This document shows, one piece after another, positions 24,776-33,900 of a DNA stretch of 64,000 bases. Every line of letters begins with the position of its first letter. Position 1 is the first letter of the stretch. Origin of the DNA: Actinoplanes lobatus (GTDB lineage Bacteria; Actinomycetota; Actinomycetes; Mycobacteriales; Micromonosporaceae); the NCBI RefSeq assembly GCF_014205215.1, contig NZ_JACHNC010000001.1, positions 2,857,001-2,921,000 on the forward strand, given 5' to 3'. Under the pieces are notes generated by a model. That model was given only the letters and a program-made list of their open reading frames with translations. It was not told where the DNA came from and did no database searches. The translations under genes were made by a program, and so were the position numbers.

Positions 24776-25399
24776 ATGCCTGGTCAGCAGCGCCGAGGCG
24801 GCGGGTCCGGCGGTAACACCGAGGGTGGCAACCGCAGGGACAACCGCCGTGAGGGCGGCCGCGGCAACGCGCCCGTCGAGAAGACCCCGCACCTGGAGCG
24901 GGTCGTCGCGATCAACCGTGTCGCGAAGGTCGTCAAGGGTGGTCGTCGCTTCAGCTTCACCGCCCTGGTGATCGTCGGCGACGGTGACGGCACCGTCGGT
25001 ATCGGCTACGGAAAGGCCAAGGAGGTGCCCGCGGCCATCGCCAAGGGCGTCGAGGAGGCCAAGAAGCACTTCTTCAAGGTTCCGCGGATCGGTGCGACCA
25101 TCCCGCACCCGATCACCGGCGAAGCCGCCGCGGGTGTCGTGCTGCTCAAGCCGGCCTCTGCCGGTACCGGTGTCATCGCCGGTGGCCCGGTGCGTGCCGT
25201 GCTCGAGTGCGCGGGCATCCACGACATCCTGTCGAAGAGCCTGGGCTCGTCGAACCCGATCAACATCGTGCACGCGACGGTGGCCGCGCTGAAGGGCCTC
25301 GAGTCGCCGGAGATGGTCGCGAAGCGTCGTGGCCTGCCGGTCGAGGACGTGGCGCCGGCGGCCATGCTGGCGGCACGTGCGGAAGCGGCGGTGCACTGA
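24776..25399 (+). CDS. rpsE: 30S ribosomal protein S5
   Basis: S5 contributes to decoding fidelity and mRNA unwinding. The 207-residue protein has a Gly/Arg/Asn-rich N-terminal extension of about 38 residues. The core follows ([40 protein letters not shown]). The spectinomycin loop [12 protein letters not shown] shows no deletion. The stop overlaps the rpmD ATG by one base. Confidence 0.97.
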   Translation: MPGQQRRGGGSGGNTEGGNRRDNRREGGRGNAPVEKTPHLERVVAINRVAKVVKGGRRFSFTALVIVGDGDGTVGIGYGKAKEVPAAIAKGVEEAKKHFFKVPRIGATIPHPITGEAAAGVVLLKPASAGTGVIAGGPVRAVLECAGIHDILSKSLGSSNPINIVHATVAALKGLESPEMVAKRRGLPVEDVAPAAMLAARAEAAVH

Positions 25400-25581
25400 T
25401 GGCCCGCTTGAAGGTCACCCAGATCCGGTCCGGTATCGGCCGTAAGCAGAACCAGCGGGAGTCCCTGCGGTCGCTCGGTCTGAAGCGGATCAACGATGTG
25501 GTGGTCAAGGAGGACCGTCCCGAGATTCGGGGCATGATCTTCGCCGTGAACCACCTCGTCACTGTCGAGGAGGTCGAGTAA
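25399..25581 (+). CDS. rpmD: 50S ribosomal protein L30
   Basis: This is a small 60-residue large-subunit protein. It reads [20 protein letters not shown] then [20 protein letters not shown], typical of bacterial L30. ATG 25399 overlaps the rpsE stop (TGATG); a longer in-frame reading would lie inside rpsE and is rejected. rplO follows directly. Confidence 0.96.
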   Translation: MARLKVTQIRSGIGRKQNQRESLRSLGLKRINDVVVKEDRPEIRGMIFAVNHLVTVEEVE

Positions 25582-26031
25582 ATGGGGATCAAGGTCCACC
25601 ACCTTCGCCCGGCGCCCGGTGCGAAGACCACCAAGACCCGCGTGGGTCGTGGTGAGGGTTCGAAGGGTAAGACCGCGGGCCGCGGTACCAAGGGCACCGG
25701 GGCTCGCAAGAACACCCCGGCGTCGTTCGAGGGTGGGCAGATGCCCATCCACATGCGGCTCCCGAAGATCAAGGGTCTGGGCAACCGGCCCCGTAACAAG
25801 GTCGTCTTCCAGGTGGTCAACCTGGACCGGCTGGCCGAGCTGTTCCCGAACGGCGGCGAGGTCGGCCCGGCCGAGCTCGTCAACGCCGGCGCGGTCCGCA
25901 AGGGCCAGCCGGTGAAGGTTCTGGGCTCGGGCGAGCTGGGCGGCGTGTCGCTGACCATCTCGGCGCACGCGTTCAGCGAGTCGGCCAAGGAGAAGATCGC
26001 CGCAGCCGGTGGTTCCGCCACCGAGCTGTAG
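25582..26031 (+). CDS. rplO: 50S ribosomal protein L15
   Basis: L15 is a late-assembly protein with a long Gly/Arg-rich N-terminal extension ([20 protein letters not shown]). Its 149 residues start [20 protein letters not shown] immediately after the rpmD stop. The C-terminal signature [20 protein letters not shown] is present. A strong terminator follows, so secY has its own promoter here. Confidence 0.98.
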   Translation: MGIKVHHLRPAPGAKTTKTRVGRGEGSKGKTAGRGTKGTGARKNTPASFEGGQMPIHMRLPKIKGLGNRPRNKVVFQVVNLDRLAELFPNGGEVGPAELVNAGAVRKGQPVKVLGSGELGGVSLTISAHAFSESAKEKIAAAGGSATEL

Positions 26032-26045
26032 GACGTGAAACGGTG

Positions 26046-26086
26046 AGAGGCCGCGGTACCGGGGAAACCCGGCGCCGCGGCCTCTT
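26046..26086 (+). terminator. Intrinsic terminator after rplO
   Basis: AGAGGCCGCGG (26046-26056) pairs with CCGCGGCCTCT (26075-26085). An inner CCGGG/CCCGG stem sits on a GAAA tetraloop, and TTCCGTTGTT follows. It ends the spc ribosomal protein unit. Confidence 0.8.
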
Positions 26087-26497
26087 CCGTTGTTCCGGGA
26101 GTGGCGTAAACGGCCCTGTGCGGCGCGTGAGGCCTGGATCCCGGTGTGGACGCGTTGCCCATCGGGTGAGCGGCCAAAGTGCCGTGACGGCCGTCTCAGG
26201 CCGTTTGGTGGGAATCCCCGTTGCGGAGAGTGGCTCCCTTCGATGGATCGGGGACGCCTTCCGGCCCGTGCCGTAGGGTGGGGCGGGCATTTCGATCGGG
26301 CGCGCAAGCACCCGCTTCAGCCATGAAGCCGGACACTTGTGTTGTACTGGGACATCGGCCGGTGCGATGCCGGTGGTTGCGCTCTCGGCCTTGCTGATAC
26401 AGTGCTCCGCTGGCGGCCTATACGGCTGCTCAATGATGTGTGCCCGAAGTTCCGGGATACCGCAACCCAGAGTGTGGCGACCACGCAGGAGGATCAG
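26087..26497 (+). other. rplO-secY intergenic region
   Basis: These 411 bases between the rplO terminator and secY contain no gene with recognisable features. A promoter for secY is expected. Candidate -10 boxes are TACAGT (26398-26403) and TATACG (26419-26424), neither with a well-spaced -35. The secY ribosome binding site GCAGGAGGA closes the region. Confidence 0.5.
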
Positions 26498-27838
26498 TTG
26501 TTGTCCGCCTTCTCGAGCGCGCTTCGGACGCCTGACCTGCGGAAGAAGCTACTCTTCACGGTAGCGATTGTGGGGATCTACCGTTTCGGTGCCACATTGC
26601 CCAGTCCGGGCGTGTCGTACTCCAACGTTCAGGCCTGTATCAAGCTCACCGAGTCCGACACGAACGGCGTTCTCAACCTGCTGAACCTGTTCAGCGGCGG
26701 CGCGCTTTTGCAGTTGTCCGTGTTCGCGCTGGGCATCATGCCCTACATCACGGCGTCGATCATCCTGCAGCTGCTCACCGTGGTCATCCCGCGGTTGGAG
26801 CAGCTCCGCAAGGAGGGTCAGTCCGGCCAGGCGAAGATCACGCAGTACACCCGCTACCTGACGCTCGGCCTCGCCGTGCTCCAGGCGTCGGCGTTCGTGG
26901 CGCTCGCCCGTACCGGTCAGCTGTTCAACAACATGTGCGACCAGGACGACCCGGCCTACCAGATCATCCCCGAGAACACCGGCATCCCGATGTGGCTCAC
27001 CCTGAGCCTGCTCGTGATGACGATGACCGCCGGCACCGGCGTGGTCATGTGGCTCGGCGAGCTGATCACCGACCGTGGCGTCGGCAACGGCATGTCCGTG
27101 CTGATCTTCACCTCGATCGCGGCCCGCCTCCCCGGCGAGGGCTGGAGCATCAAGGAGTCCAGCGGCACCGGCAAGTTCTTCCTGGTGATCGGCCTGGTTC
27201 TGGTGATCATCGCGCTGGTCGTCTTCATCGAGCAGGCGCAGCGCCGGATCCCGGTCCAGTACGCGAAGCGCATGATCGGCCGGCGGATGTACGGCGGCAC
27301 CTCCACCTACATCCCGCTCAAGGTGAACCAGGCGGGTGTCGTCCCGGTCATCTTCGCGTCCTCGCTGCTCTACCTGCCGCAGCTCTACCTGCAGTTCTTC
27401 GACCAGAACAAGCTCAAGGGCTACCAGGTCTGGATCCAGAACTACCTGGCCAACCCGACCCACTGGCTGTACATCGCGGTCTACTTCCTGCTGATCATCT
27501 TCTTCACGTACTTCTACGTGTCGATCACGTTCAACCCGACTGAGGTCGCGGAGAACATGAAGAAGTACGGTGGTTTTGTTCCGGGTATCCGCCCGGGCAA
27601 GCCGACCGCCGACTACCTCGACTTCATCCTCAGCCGGATCACCCTGCCGGGCGCGCTGTACCTTGGTCTGATCTCGGTCCTGCCGAACTTCTTCTTCATC
27701 TGGCTGAACCAGCAGCAGTACCAGAACTTCCCGTTCGGTGGTACCGCGGTGCTGATCATGGTGGGTGTGGGCCTGGAGACGGTGAAGCAGATCGAGAGCC
27801 AGCTCATGCAGCGGAACTACGAAGGGTTCCTCCGGTAG
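26498..27838 (+). CDS. secY: Preprotein translocase subunit SecY
   Basis: SecY is the channel of the Sec translocon in the cytoplasmic membrane. TTG 26498 is chosen because GGAGGA lies about 5 bases upstream and the N-terminus MLSAFSSALRTPDLRKKLLF matches relatives; TTG 26501 is the alternative. The 446 residues form about ten helices. They include the plug region after GATLPSPGVSY, the conserved ALGIMPYITASIILQLLT and the cytoplasmic loop FVPGIRPGKPTADYLDFILS. It is followed by adk and map, the usual secY-adk-map order. Confidence 0.97.
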   Translation: MLSAFSSALRTPDLRKKLLFTVAIVGIYRFGATLPSPGVSYSNVQACIKLTESDTNGVLNLLNLFSGGALLQLSVFALGIMPYITASIILQLLTVVIPRLEQLRKEGQSGQAKITQYTRYLTLGLAVLQASAFVALARTGQLFNNMCDQDDPAYQIIPENTGIPMWLTLSLLVMTMTAGTGVVMWLGELITDRGVGNGMSVLIFTSIAARLPGEGWSIKESSGTGKFFLVIGLVLVIIALVVFIEQAQRRIPVQYAKRMIGRRMYGGTSTYIPLKVNQAGVVPVIFASSLLYLPQLYLQFFDQNKLKGYQVWIQNYLANPTHWLYIAVYFLLIIFFTYFYVSITFNPTEVAENMKKYGGFVPGIRPGKPTADYLDFILSRITLPGALYLGLISVLPNFFFIWLNQQQYQNFPFGGTAVLIMVGVGLETVKQIESQLMQRNYEGFLR

Positions 27839-27909
27839 TGGGTACGCGGGGCCGGGGGGCTCTGGCGTCGGTGGGCGTGGTTTCTCAGGACCGAAGCGAG
27901 GCGATGTAG

Positions 27910-28563
27910 GTGCGGCTGGTACTGGTGGGCCCTCCGGGGGCCGGCAAGGGGACCCAGGCTGAGTTCATCGCCGCCCATCTCGCCGTACCGAAGATCTCGA
28001 CCGGGGACATCTTCCGGGCGAACGTGTCGCAGGGGACGCCGCTGGGCGTCGAGGCCAAGCGCTACATGGACGCCGGGCAGCTGGTCCCGGACGAGGTCAC
28101 CATCAACATGGTGCGCGACCGGCTCGCCGAGCCGGACGCGAGCGACGGCTTCCTGCTGGACGGCTTCCCGCGTACCGTGCCGCAGGCCTCGGCGCTGGAC
28201 AAGCTGCTGGCCGACCTGGGCACCGCGCTGGACATCGTGATGGAGCTCGTGGTCGACGACGACGAGGTCATCCGGCGGCTCTCCGGCCGGCGTACCTGCC
28301 GGGGCTGCGGCAAGATCTGGCACGTCGAGTTCGACCCGACCAGCAAGCCGGACATCTGCGACCGCTGCGGCAGTGAGCTGTTCCAGCGCGACGACGACAA
28401 GGCCGAGACGATCGCCAACCGTCTCGTGGAGTACGCCGACAAGACCGCGCCCCTGGTCGACTTCTTCGGCGCCCAGGGCAAGCTGGTGGGCATCGACGCC
28501 ACCGGCCCCGTGGAGGACGTCACCGTGCGCGCGATCGACGCTCTCCGGTCGTACGGCGGCTGA
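27910..28563 (+). CDS. adk: Adenylate kinase
   Basis: Adenylate kinase interconverts ATP, AMP and ADP. The P-loop GPPGAGKGT (residues 7-15) and the AMP-site [10 protein letters not shown] are clear. The LID is the long form with four cysteines ([15 protein letters not shown] and ICDRCGSEL). It therefore probably binds zinc, whereas many actinobacteria have the short LID. GTG 27910 gives 217 residues. It lies 71 bases after secY and ends before a strong terminator. Confidence 0.96.
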   Translation: MRLVLVGPPGAGKGTQAEFIAAHLAVPKISTGDIFRANVSQGTPLGVEAKRYMDAGQLVPDEVTINMVRDRLAEPDASDGFLLDGFPRTVPQASALDKLLADLGTALDIVMELVVDDDEVIRRLSGRRTCRGCGKIWHVEFDPTSKPDICDRCGSELFQRDDDKAETIANRLVEYADKTAPLVDFFGAQGKLVGIDATGPVEDVTVRAIDALRSYGG

Positions 28564-28583
28564 TTCCGCCGACCGATTCACTT

Positions 28584-28620
28584 CCGCCGCCCCGGGGTCT
28601 CCCGGGGCGGCGGCATTTCT
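28584..28620 (+). terminator. Intrinsic terminator after adk
   Basis: A perfect 13-bp stem (28584-28596 with 28601-28613, CCGCCGCCCCGGG half) on a GTCT loop, followed by CATTTCT. Confidence 0.8.
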
Positions 28621-28634
28621 AGGACGAAGAGGGT

Positions 28635-28640
28635 TAGGCT
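28635..28640 (+). promoter_or_regulatory. -10 box of a probable leaderless promoter for map
   Basis: TAGGCT lies 7 bases before ATG 28648, directly after the adk terminator. There is no ribosome binding site in the 7-base gap, so the mRNA probably starts at the start codon. Confidence 0.55.
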
Positions 28641-28647
28641 CACCGCC

Positions 28648-29481
28648 ATGCGCCGCCAAGAGCTGAACATTCAGCTGAAGACTCCCGAGCAGATCGAGAA
28701 GATGCGGGCGGCCGGTCTGGTCGTCGCCGCGGCTCTGGACGCGATGCGCGCAGCGGTCGCCCCGGGTGTCTCCACCGCCGACCTGGACGCCATCGCGGAG
28801 AAGGTGATCCGGGACGCCGACGCCATCCCGTCCTTCAAGGGCTACCACGGCTTCCCGGCGTCGATCTGCGCCTCGGTGAACGAGCAGGTGGTGCACGGCA
28901 TCCCGAGCGCCGGTCAGGTGCTCCGGGAGGGCGATCTGATCTCGCTGGACTGCGGCGCGGTCCTGGACGGCTGGCACGGCGACTCGGCGATCACGGTCGG
29001 GGTGGGCGAGACCGACCCGGCGCTGCTGCGGATGGCCGAGGTGGCCGAGGACGCGATGTGGGCCGGGATCGCGGCGGCGGCCCGTGGGATCGCCAACGGC
29101 CGGGGCAAGCTGACCGACATCTCGTTCAACATCGAGCGGTCGATCCGCAAGGCCGGCCGGTACGGGATCGTCGACGGCTACGGCGGCCACGGCATCGGCA
29201 CCGAGATGCACCAGGACCCGCACGTGCTGAACCACGGCAAGCCGGGCCGGGGCATCCGCCTCGAGGTGGGCCTGGCCCTGGCGATCGAGCCGATGATCAC
29301 GATGGGCTCGCCGCGGACCGTGGAGCTGGAGGACGGCTGGACCGTGGTGACCCGGGACGGGTCGCGGGCGGCGCACGTCGAGCACACCATGGCGCTGATG
29401 GAGGACGGGGTCTGGGTGACCACGGCGCCGGACGGCGGCCGGGCTCGTCTGGGTGAACTGGTGACCGCCCGGCAGGCATAG
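28648..29481 (+). CDS. map: Methionine aminopeptidase, type I
   Basis: The enzyme removes the initiator methionine from new proteins. The five metal ligands of the pita-bread fold are visible. They are two Asp in LDCGAVLDGWHGDSAITVGV, His in GYGGHGIGTEMHQDPHV, and Glu in ALAIEPMITMG and EHTMALMEDG. The 277 residues match the short type Ia class without an SH3-binding zinc finger. A terminator lies upstream and a TAGGCT -10 box sits 7 bases before the ATG, so it appears to be transcribed separately from secY-adk. Confidence 0.96.
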   Translation: MRRQELNIQLKTPEQIEKMRAAGLVVAAALDAMRAAVAPGVSTADLDAIAEKVIRDADAIPSFKGYHGFPASICASVNEQVVHGIPSAGQVLREGDLISLDCGAVLDGWHGDSAITVGVGETDPALLRMAEVAEDAMWAGIAAAARGIANGRGKLTDISFNIERSIRKAGRYGIVDGYGGHGIGTEMHQDPHVLNHGKPGRGIRLEVGLALAIEPMITMGSPRTVELEDGWTVVTRDGSRAAHVEHTMALMEDGVWVTTAPDGGRARLGELVTARQA

Positions 29482-29502
29482 ATCGCGGTGGCCCGTCCCT
29501 GG

Positions 29503-29508
29503 CATGCT
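29503..29508 (+). promoter_or_regulatory. -10 box of a probable leaderless promoter
   Basis: CATGCT ends 7 bases before ATG 29516, the same geometry as at 10755. Confidence 0.4.
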
Positions 29509-29515
29509 GTGACGC

Positions 29516-29938
29516 ATGGGGCATGAGGGGATGCGGGCCGGCGACAGCGACCGGCAGAAGGTCGCCGACCAGCTGAAGGCGGCGCTCGACGAGGGCCGCC
29601 TGGATCTGAGCGAGTACGACGACCGCGTCCAGCGGGCCTACGCGGCGAAGACCTACGGGGACCTGGACGGCCTGCTCGACGACCTGCCCGGCACCATCCC
29701 GGTGGAGAAGTCGCAGGTCGTACCCCGCGAGGGGGTTTCTGAGCCGGTCGCGAAGCCGGCTTCGAAGCACCAGGGGCGCTCCGGTTTCCCGGGCATGCTG
29801 GGGGTTTTCGTGGTCTGCACCCTGGTCTGGGCGATGAGCAGCCTGGGTTCGGGGGAGCTCCAGTATTTCTGGCCCGGCTGGGTGTTGATCCCGGTCGTCC
29901 TCGCCTTCTTCGCCCAGTTCGGGAAACGACGCCACTGA
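29516..29938 (+). CDS. DUF1707 domain membrane protein
   Basis: The N-terminal half matches the DUF1707/SHOCT-like pattern ([53 protein letters not shown]). It is followed by two membrane helices ([20 protein letters not shown] and [19 protein letters not shown]). The 140-residue protein probably displays the small domain in the cytoplasm. Function is unknown. ATG 29516 fits the -10 box upstream; ATG 29531 is possible. Confidence 0.75.
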   Translation: MGHEGMRAGDSDRQKVADQLKAALDEGRLDLSEYDDRVQRAYAAKTYGDLDGLLDDLPGTIPVEKSQVVPREGVSEPVAKPASKHQGRSGFPGMLGVFVVCTLVWAMSSLGSGELQYFWPGWVLIPVVLAFFAQFGKRRH

Positions 29939-29967
29939 GGCCGATATCGTCGACTTGTCCGTCACGA

Positions 29968-29985
29968 ACACGCCCGACAGCGGGT
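29968..29985 (+). promoter_or_regulatory. Shared leader element, shorter infA copy
   Basis: ACACGCCCGACAGCGGGT differs from the str copy at one of 18 positions. It lies upstream of the infA promoter rather than in its leader, so it may belong to a further upstream transcript or act as DNA. A GGGTT-ACGC-AACCC hairpin follows at once. Confidence 0.4.
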
Positions 29986-30000
29986 TACGCAACCCTCGGT

Positions 30001-30029
30001 TTGGCGTCGGTGTTACGGGCGCGTAGACT
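30001..30029 (+). promoter_or_regulatory. Promoter of the infA-rpmJ-alpha operon
   Basis: TTGGCG (30001-30006), a 17-base spacer and TAGACT (30024-30029). Transcription would start near 30036, giving a leader of about 140 nt. Confidence 0.65.
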
Positions 30030-30174
30030 GGCTCGCTGGCGCGTAGCGTCCACTCCCTCATGTCCTCAAGCGCTTCGAGGAACCGGGGGAGCCGTGGCTG
30101 GTCCGGGTCATTTCGACCCGGAAACGACGTTGCGCAAGCCTGCCCCAAGAACCCGATGTCAGGTAGCGGAGGAC

Positions 30175-30396
30175 ATGCCTAAGAAAGACGGAGCCATCGA
30201 GATCGAAGGCCGAGTGATCGAGCCGTTGCCGAACGCTATGTTCCGCGTCGAGCTCGCAAATGGTCACAAGGTCCTGGCACACATCTCCGGGAAGATGCGC
30301 CAGCACTACATCCGCATCCTTCCCGAGGACAGGGTCGTCGTCGAGCTGTCGCCGTACGACCTGACCCGTGGGCGCATCGTCTACCGCTATAAGTAA
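30175..30396 (+). CDS. infA: Translation initiation factor IF-1
   Basis: IF-1 blocks the A site during initiation. It has 73 residues with an S1/OB fold: [40 protein letters not shown] and the C-terminal [15 protein letters not shown] 30175 follows GTAGCGGAGGAC. It is the first gene of the unit infA-rpmJ-rpsM-rpsK-rpsD-rpoA-rplQ. Confidence 0.98.
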   Translation: MPKKDGAIEIEGRVIEPLPNAMFRVELANGHKVLAHISGKMRQHYIRILPEDRVVVELSPYDLTRGRIVYRYK

Positions 30397-30447
30397 CCGA
30401 GGGTCGCGGGGTTTCCCAACCCGTCTGACTGAGAGTTAAGGCAAACC

Positions 30448-30564
30448 GTGAAGGTCAAGCCGAGCGTCAAGCGGATCTGCAACAACTGCCGGGTCATCCG
30501 GCGGCACGGCCGGGTCATGGTCATCTGCTCCACCGACCCGCGCCACAAGCAGCGCCAGGGCTGA
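30448..30564 (+). CDS. rpmJ: 50S ribosomal protein L36, zinc type
   Basis: This gene encodes only 38 residues: [20 protein letters not shown] then [18 protein letters not shown]. The zinc ligands C11, C14, C27 and H33 mark the zinc-binding form. GTG 30448 is preceded by GAGAGTTAAGG. It lies between infA and rpsM, its standard place. It is one residue longer than the usual 37. Confidence 0.96.
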   Translation: MKVKPSVKRICNNCRVIRRHGRVMVICSTDPRHKQRQG

Positions 30565-30627
30565 GTCCCGCGCAGGATCCGCACCACTGAAGAAGCTCGT
30601 CCCAGTCGTGGCTGTCCACGGCTGTAC

Positions 30628-30646
30628 CCCCGGTCGGAGGCCGGGG
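30628..30646 (+). other. Small hairpin between rpmJ and rpsM
   Basis: CCCCGG (30628-30633) pairs with CCGGGG (30641-30646) on a 7-nt loop, inside the 149-base gap. No T-tract; role unknown. Confidence 0.3.
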
Positions 30647-30713
30647 CCCGCCAGGGCAGGTGGGGTGGGACGGGCACAGACCTCCGCGATCACAACGAGG
30701 AGTACGCCCAGAA

Positions 30714-31094
30714 ATGGCACGTCTCGTCGGCGTCGATCTTCCCCGCGAGAAGCGGATGGAGATCGCGCTCACCTACATCTACGGCATTGGCCGTACGCGC
30801 TCGGTCGAGGCACTGACCGCGACCGCGATTGACCTGAACAAGCGCGCCAAGGACCTCTCGGACGAGGAGCTGGTTCAGCTCCGCGACTACATCGAGGCCA
30901 ACTTCAAGGTTGAGGGCGACCTGCGCCGCGAGGTCGCCGCGGATATCCGCCGCAAGGTCGAGATCGGCTGCTACGCCGGTATCCGCCACCGCAAGGGTCT
31001 GCCCGTCCGGGGCCAGCGGACCCGTACCAACGCTCGTACCCGTAAGGGTCCGAAGCGCACGGTCGCCGGTAAGAAGAAGCCCGGTCGGAAGTAA
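30714..31094 (+). CDS. rpsM: 30S ribosomal protein S13
   Basis: S13 pairs with S19 in the 30S head and bridges to L5. It has 126 residues, starting [20 protein letters not shown]. The signature [20 protein letters not shown] and the basic tail [13 protein letters not shown] are present. ATG 30714 sits behind AACGAGGAG; the upstream in-frame extension has no conserved residues. Confidence 0.97.
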   Translation: MARLVGVDLPREKRMEIALTYIYGIGRTRSVEALTATAIDLNKRAKDLSDEELVQLRDYIEANFKVEGDLRREVAADIRRKVEIGCYAGIRHRKGLPVRGQRTRTNARTRKGPKRTVAGKKKPGRK

Positions 31095-31111
31095 TAGGAG
31101 CGCACTGACTT

Positions 31112-31519
31112 ATGCCACCGAAGGCACGCGCTGGGGCCGCTGTAAAGAAGGTCCGGCGCAAGGAACGCAAGAACGTCGCCCACGGGCAGGCGCACATCAA
31201 GAGCACCTTCAACAACACCATCGTGTCGATCACCGACCCGACCGGTGCGGTCATCTCCTGGGCCTCGTCCGGCCAGGTGGGCTTCAAGGGCTCCCGCAAG
31301 TCGACCCCGTTCGCCGCGCAGCTCGCTGCCGAGGCGGCCGCCCGTCGTGCCATGGAGCACGGCATGCGCAAGGTCGACGTCTTCGTCAAGGGCCCCGGCT
31401 CCGGCCGGGAGACCGCCATCCGTTCGCTGCAGGCCGCCGGCCTCGAGGTCGGGCAGATCTCCGACGTCACGCCGCAGCCGCACAACGGATGCCGCCCGCC
31501 GAAGCGCCGCCGGGTTTAG
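31112..31519 (+). CDS. rpsK: 30S ribosomal protein S11
   Basis: S11 lies on the 30S platform near the Shine-Dalgarno helix. Its 135 residues include [40 protein letters not shown] and the C-terminal signature [15 protein letters not shown]. Confidence 0.98.
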   Translation: MPPKARAGAAVKKVRRKERKNVAHGQAHIKSTFNNTIVSITDPTGAVISWASSGQVGFKGSRKSTPFAAQLAAEAAARRAMEHGMRKVDVFVKGPGSGRETAIRSLQAAGLEVGQISDVTPQPHNGCRPPKRRRV

Positions 31520-31531
31520 GGAGGAGCTGAG

Positions 31532-32158
31532 ATGGCTCGCTATACCGGAGCGGACTGCAAGCGGTGCCGCCGCGAGAAGATGAAGCTGTTCCTCAAGGGC
31601 AGCAAGTGCGACGGGCCGAAGTGCCCGTTCGAGTCGCGTCCCTTCCCGCCCGGCCAGCACGGCCGCGGTCGGACCAAGGAGACCGAGTACCTGCTCCAGC
31701 ACCGTGAGAAGCAGAAGGCCCGCCGCGCGTACGGCGTGCTCGAGAAGCAGTTCCGCGGTTACTACGAGGAGGCTGTCACCAAGCCCGGCAAGACCGGTGA
31801 GGTGCTCCTCCAGATCCTCGAGTCCCGCCTCGACAACGTCGTCTACCGGGCCGGCTACGCCGCGTCCCGCGACATGGCCCGGCAGCTGGTCAAGCACGGC
31901 CACTTCCTGGTCAACGGCGTCAAGGTGGACATCCCCTCGTACCGGGTGAAGGAAAAGGACATCGTCACCCTGCGCGAGAAGTCGAAGGAGCTCACGCCCT
32001 TCGTCGTCGCGCAGGCGCAGGCCGGCTCCCGGCCGGTCCCGGCGTGGCTCGAGCCGATCCCCAGCGAGATGAAGATCCTGGTCCACACGCTTCCGGCCCG
32101 CGGTGTCATCGACACCCAGGTCCAGGAGCAGCTGATCGTGGAGCTTTACTCCAAGTAA
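31532..32158 (+). CDS. rpsD: 30S ribosomal protein S4, zinc type
   Basis: S4 is a primary 16S binder at the mRNA entry and a fidelity protein. The 208-residue form carries an N-terminal zinc knuckle with four cysteines ([11 protein letters not shown] and [11 protein letters not shown]). The S4 RNA-binding domain follows ([40 protein letters not shown]). GGAGGAGCTGAG precedes ATG 31532. A hairpin separates it from rpoA. Confidence 0.98.
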   Translation: MARYTGADCKRCRREKMKLFLKGSKCDGPKCPFESRPFPPGQHGRGRTKETEYLLQHREKQKARRAYGVLEKQFRGYYEEAVTKPGKTGEVLLQILESRLDNVVYRAGYAASRDMARQLVKHGHFLVNGVKVDIPSYRVKEKDIVTLREKSKELTPFVVAQAQAGSRPVPAWLEPIPSEMKILVHTLPARGVIDTQVQEQLIVELYSK

Positions 32159-32163
32159 CAGGG

Positions 32164-32195
32164 TTGCCCGGCGTCTCCTTCGAGGCGCCGGGCAA
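32164..32195 (+). terminator. Stem-loop between rpsD and rpoA
   Basis: A 14-bp stem (32164-32177 with 32182-32195, TTGCCCGGCG / CGCCGGGCAA ends, one wobble) is closed by a CTTC loop flanked by C and G. AAAACGG follows rather than T, so it may stabilise or process the mRNA within the operon. Confidence 0.55.
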
Positions 32196-32243
32196 AACGG
32201 ACGGCCATCAAATAGCGGGTGGCCCGACAGAAAGAAGAACAGC

Positions 32244-33266
32244 GTGCTCATCAGCCAGCGGCCGACCCTCTCGGAGGAGTCGCTCAGCGAGACCCGCTCC
32301 CGGTTCACCATCGAGCCTCTGGAGCCGGGCTTCGGCTATACCCTCGGTAACTCACTGCGGCGGACCCTGCTGTCGTCCATCCCGGGCGCGGCGGTCACCA
32401 GCATCAAGATCGACGGCGTGCTGCACGAGTTCACCACGATCCCCGGTGTCAAGGAGGACGTGGTCGAGCTGGTCATGAACGTCAAGGAACTGACCGTCAG
32501 CTCAGAGCACGACGAGCCGGTCAGCATGTACCTGCGCAAGCAGGGCCCGGGCGACGTGACCGCCGGCGACATCCAGCCCCCGGCCGGTGTCTCGGTGCAC
32601 AACCCCGATCTGAAGCTGGCGACCCTGAACAGCAAGGGCCGGCTCGACATGGAGCTGACCGTCGAGCGCGGTCGTGGCTACGTCACCGCGGCGCAGAACA
32701 AGAACGCCGGCGCCGAGATCGGCCGCATCCCGGTCGACTCGATCTACTCGCCGGTGCTCAAGGTCACTTACCGCGTCGAGGCGACCCGTGTCGAGCAGCG
32801 CACCGACTTCGACCGCCTGATCATCGACGTCGAGTCGAAGGCGTCGATCTCCCCCCGGACCGCGCTGGCCTCGGCCGGCTCGACCCTCGTCGAGCTCTTC
32901 GGCCTGTGCCGTGAGCTGGACGAGACCGCCGAGGGCATCGACATCGGCCCGTCGCCGCAGGACGCGCAGCTCGCTGCCGACCTGGCCCTTCCGATTGAGG
33001 AGCTGGACCTCACCGTCCGGTCGTACAACTGCCTCAAGCGCGAGGGCATCAACTCGGTGGGCGAATTGATAGGGCGTACCGAGGCCGACCTTCTGGACAT
33101 CCGGAACTTCGGCCAGAAGTCGATCGACGAGGTCAAGATGAAGCTCGCCGGAATGGGCCTGGGCCTGAAGGACAGCGCGCCGTCCTTCGACCCCGCGCAC
33201 GTGGTCGACTCGTTCGGCGACGTGGACTACGACACCGACGACTACCGCGAGACCGAGCAGCTCTAA
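32244..33266 (+). CDS. rpoA: DNA-directed RNA polymerase subunit alpha
   Basis: Alpha dimerises to scaffold the core enzyme and contacts promoter UP elements and activators. The 340-residue protein starts at GTG 32244 ([20 protein letters not shown]). The N-terminal assembly domain contains [20 protein letters not shown]. The C-terminal domain is intact ([40 protein letters not shown]). The last residues are acidic ([13 protein letters not shown]). Confidence 0.98.
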   Translation: MLISQRPTLSEESLSETRSRFTIEPLEPGFGYTLGNSLRRTLLSSIPGAAVTSIKIDGVLHEFTTIPGVKEDVVELVMNVKELTVSSEHDEPVSMYLRKQGPGDVTAGDIQPPAGVSVHNPDLKLATLNSKGRLDMELTVERGRGYVTAAQNKNAGAEIGRIPVDSIYSPVLKVTYRVEATRVEQRTDFDRLIIDVESKASISPRTALASAGSTLVELFGLCRELDETAEGIDIGPSPQDAQLAADLALPIEELDLTVRSYNCLKREGINSVGELIGRTEADLLDIRNFGQKSIDEVKMKLAGMGLGLKDSAPSFDPAHVVDSFGDVDYDTDDYRETEQL

Positions 33267-33302
33267 GAGCTCGGCTGCGCCACATTTCAAGGAGCATCCG
33301 AA

Positions 33303-33815
33303 ATGCCCACGCCCACCAAGGGTGCCCGCCTCGGCGGCAGCCCGGCTCACGAGAAGCTCATCCTGGCCAACCTGGCCACCGAGCTCTTCCGGCACGGGAA
33401 GATCAAGACCACCGAGTCGAAGGCCAGGCGGCTGCGCCCGCTGGCCGAGCAGCTGGTCACGAAGGCCAAGCGCGGCGACCTGCACGCCCGTCGCCGGGTT
33501 CTGGCCACCGTGAAGGACAAGGACGTCGTGTACGCCCTGTTCGAGCAGATCGCTCCGCGGTACTCCAACCGCCCCGGTGGGTACACCCGCATCACCAAGA
33601 TCGGCCCCCGCAAGGGTGACGCCGCCCCCATGGCGGTCATCGAGCTGGTCGAGGAGCTGCAGGTCGCGGCCACCACCTCCGGCCCGTCGAAGGAGGCCCG
33701 CAAGGCCGCCGCGCAGCAGGCCAAGGTCGAGGCGCTCGCGCCCGAGGAAGAGGTGCCCGCCAGCACCGACGCCGCCGAGGGCGACAAGGTCGAGGGCGAC
33801 GAGCCCAAGGCCTGA
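33303..33815 (+). CDS. rplQ: 50S ribosomal protein L17
   Basis: L17 lies at the tunnel exit. The conserved part ([40 protein letters not shown]) fills about the first 120 residues. An acidic Ala/Glu-rich tail of about 50 residues, ending [10 protein letters not shown], extends beyond the family core. It is the last gene of the alpha operon, closed by a strong terminator. Confidence 0.97.
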   Translation: MPTPTKGARLGGSPAHEKLILANLATELFRHGKIKTTESKARRLRPLAEQLVTKAKRGDLHARRRVLATVKDKDVVYALFEQIAPRYSNRPGGYTRITKIGPRKGDAAPMAVIELVEELQVAATTSGPSKEARKAAAQQAKVEALAPEEEVPASTDAAEGDKVEGDEPKA

Positions 33816-33829
33816 GTTTGATCACTGAG

Positions 33830-33866
33830 AGGCCCGGCACCCACTCTGGGTGCCGGGCCTTTCTCT
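33830..33866 (+). terminator. Intrinsic terminator after rplQ
   Basis: A perfect 14-bp stem (33830-33843 with 33847-33860, AGGCCCGGCACCCA half) on a CTC loop, followed by TTCTCT. It closes the long ribosomal protein unit. Confidence 0.85.
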
Positions 33867-33900
33867 GCGGGACCATTCATTCGTACGGGCGAGGACGGTA

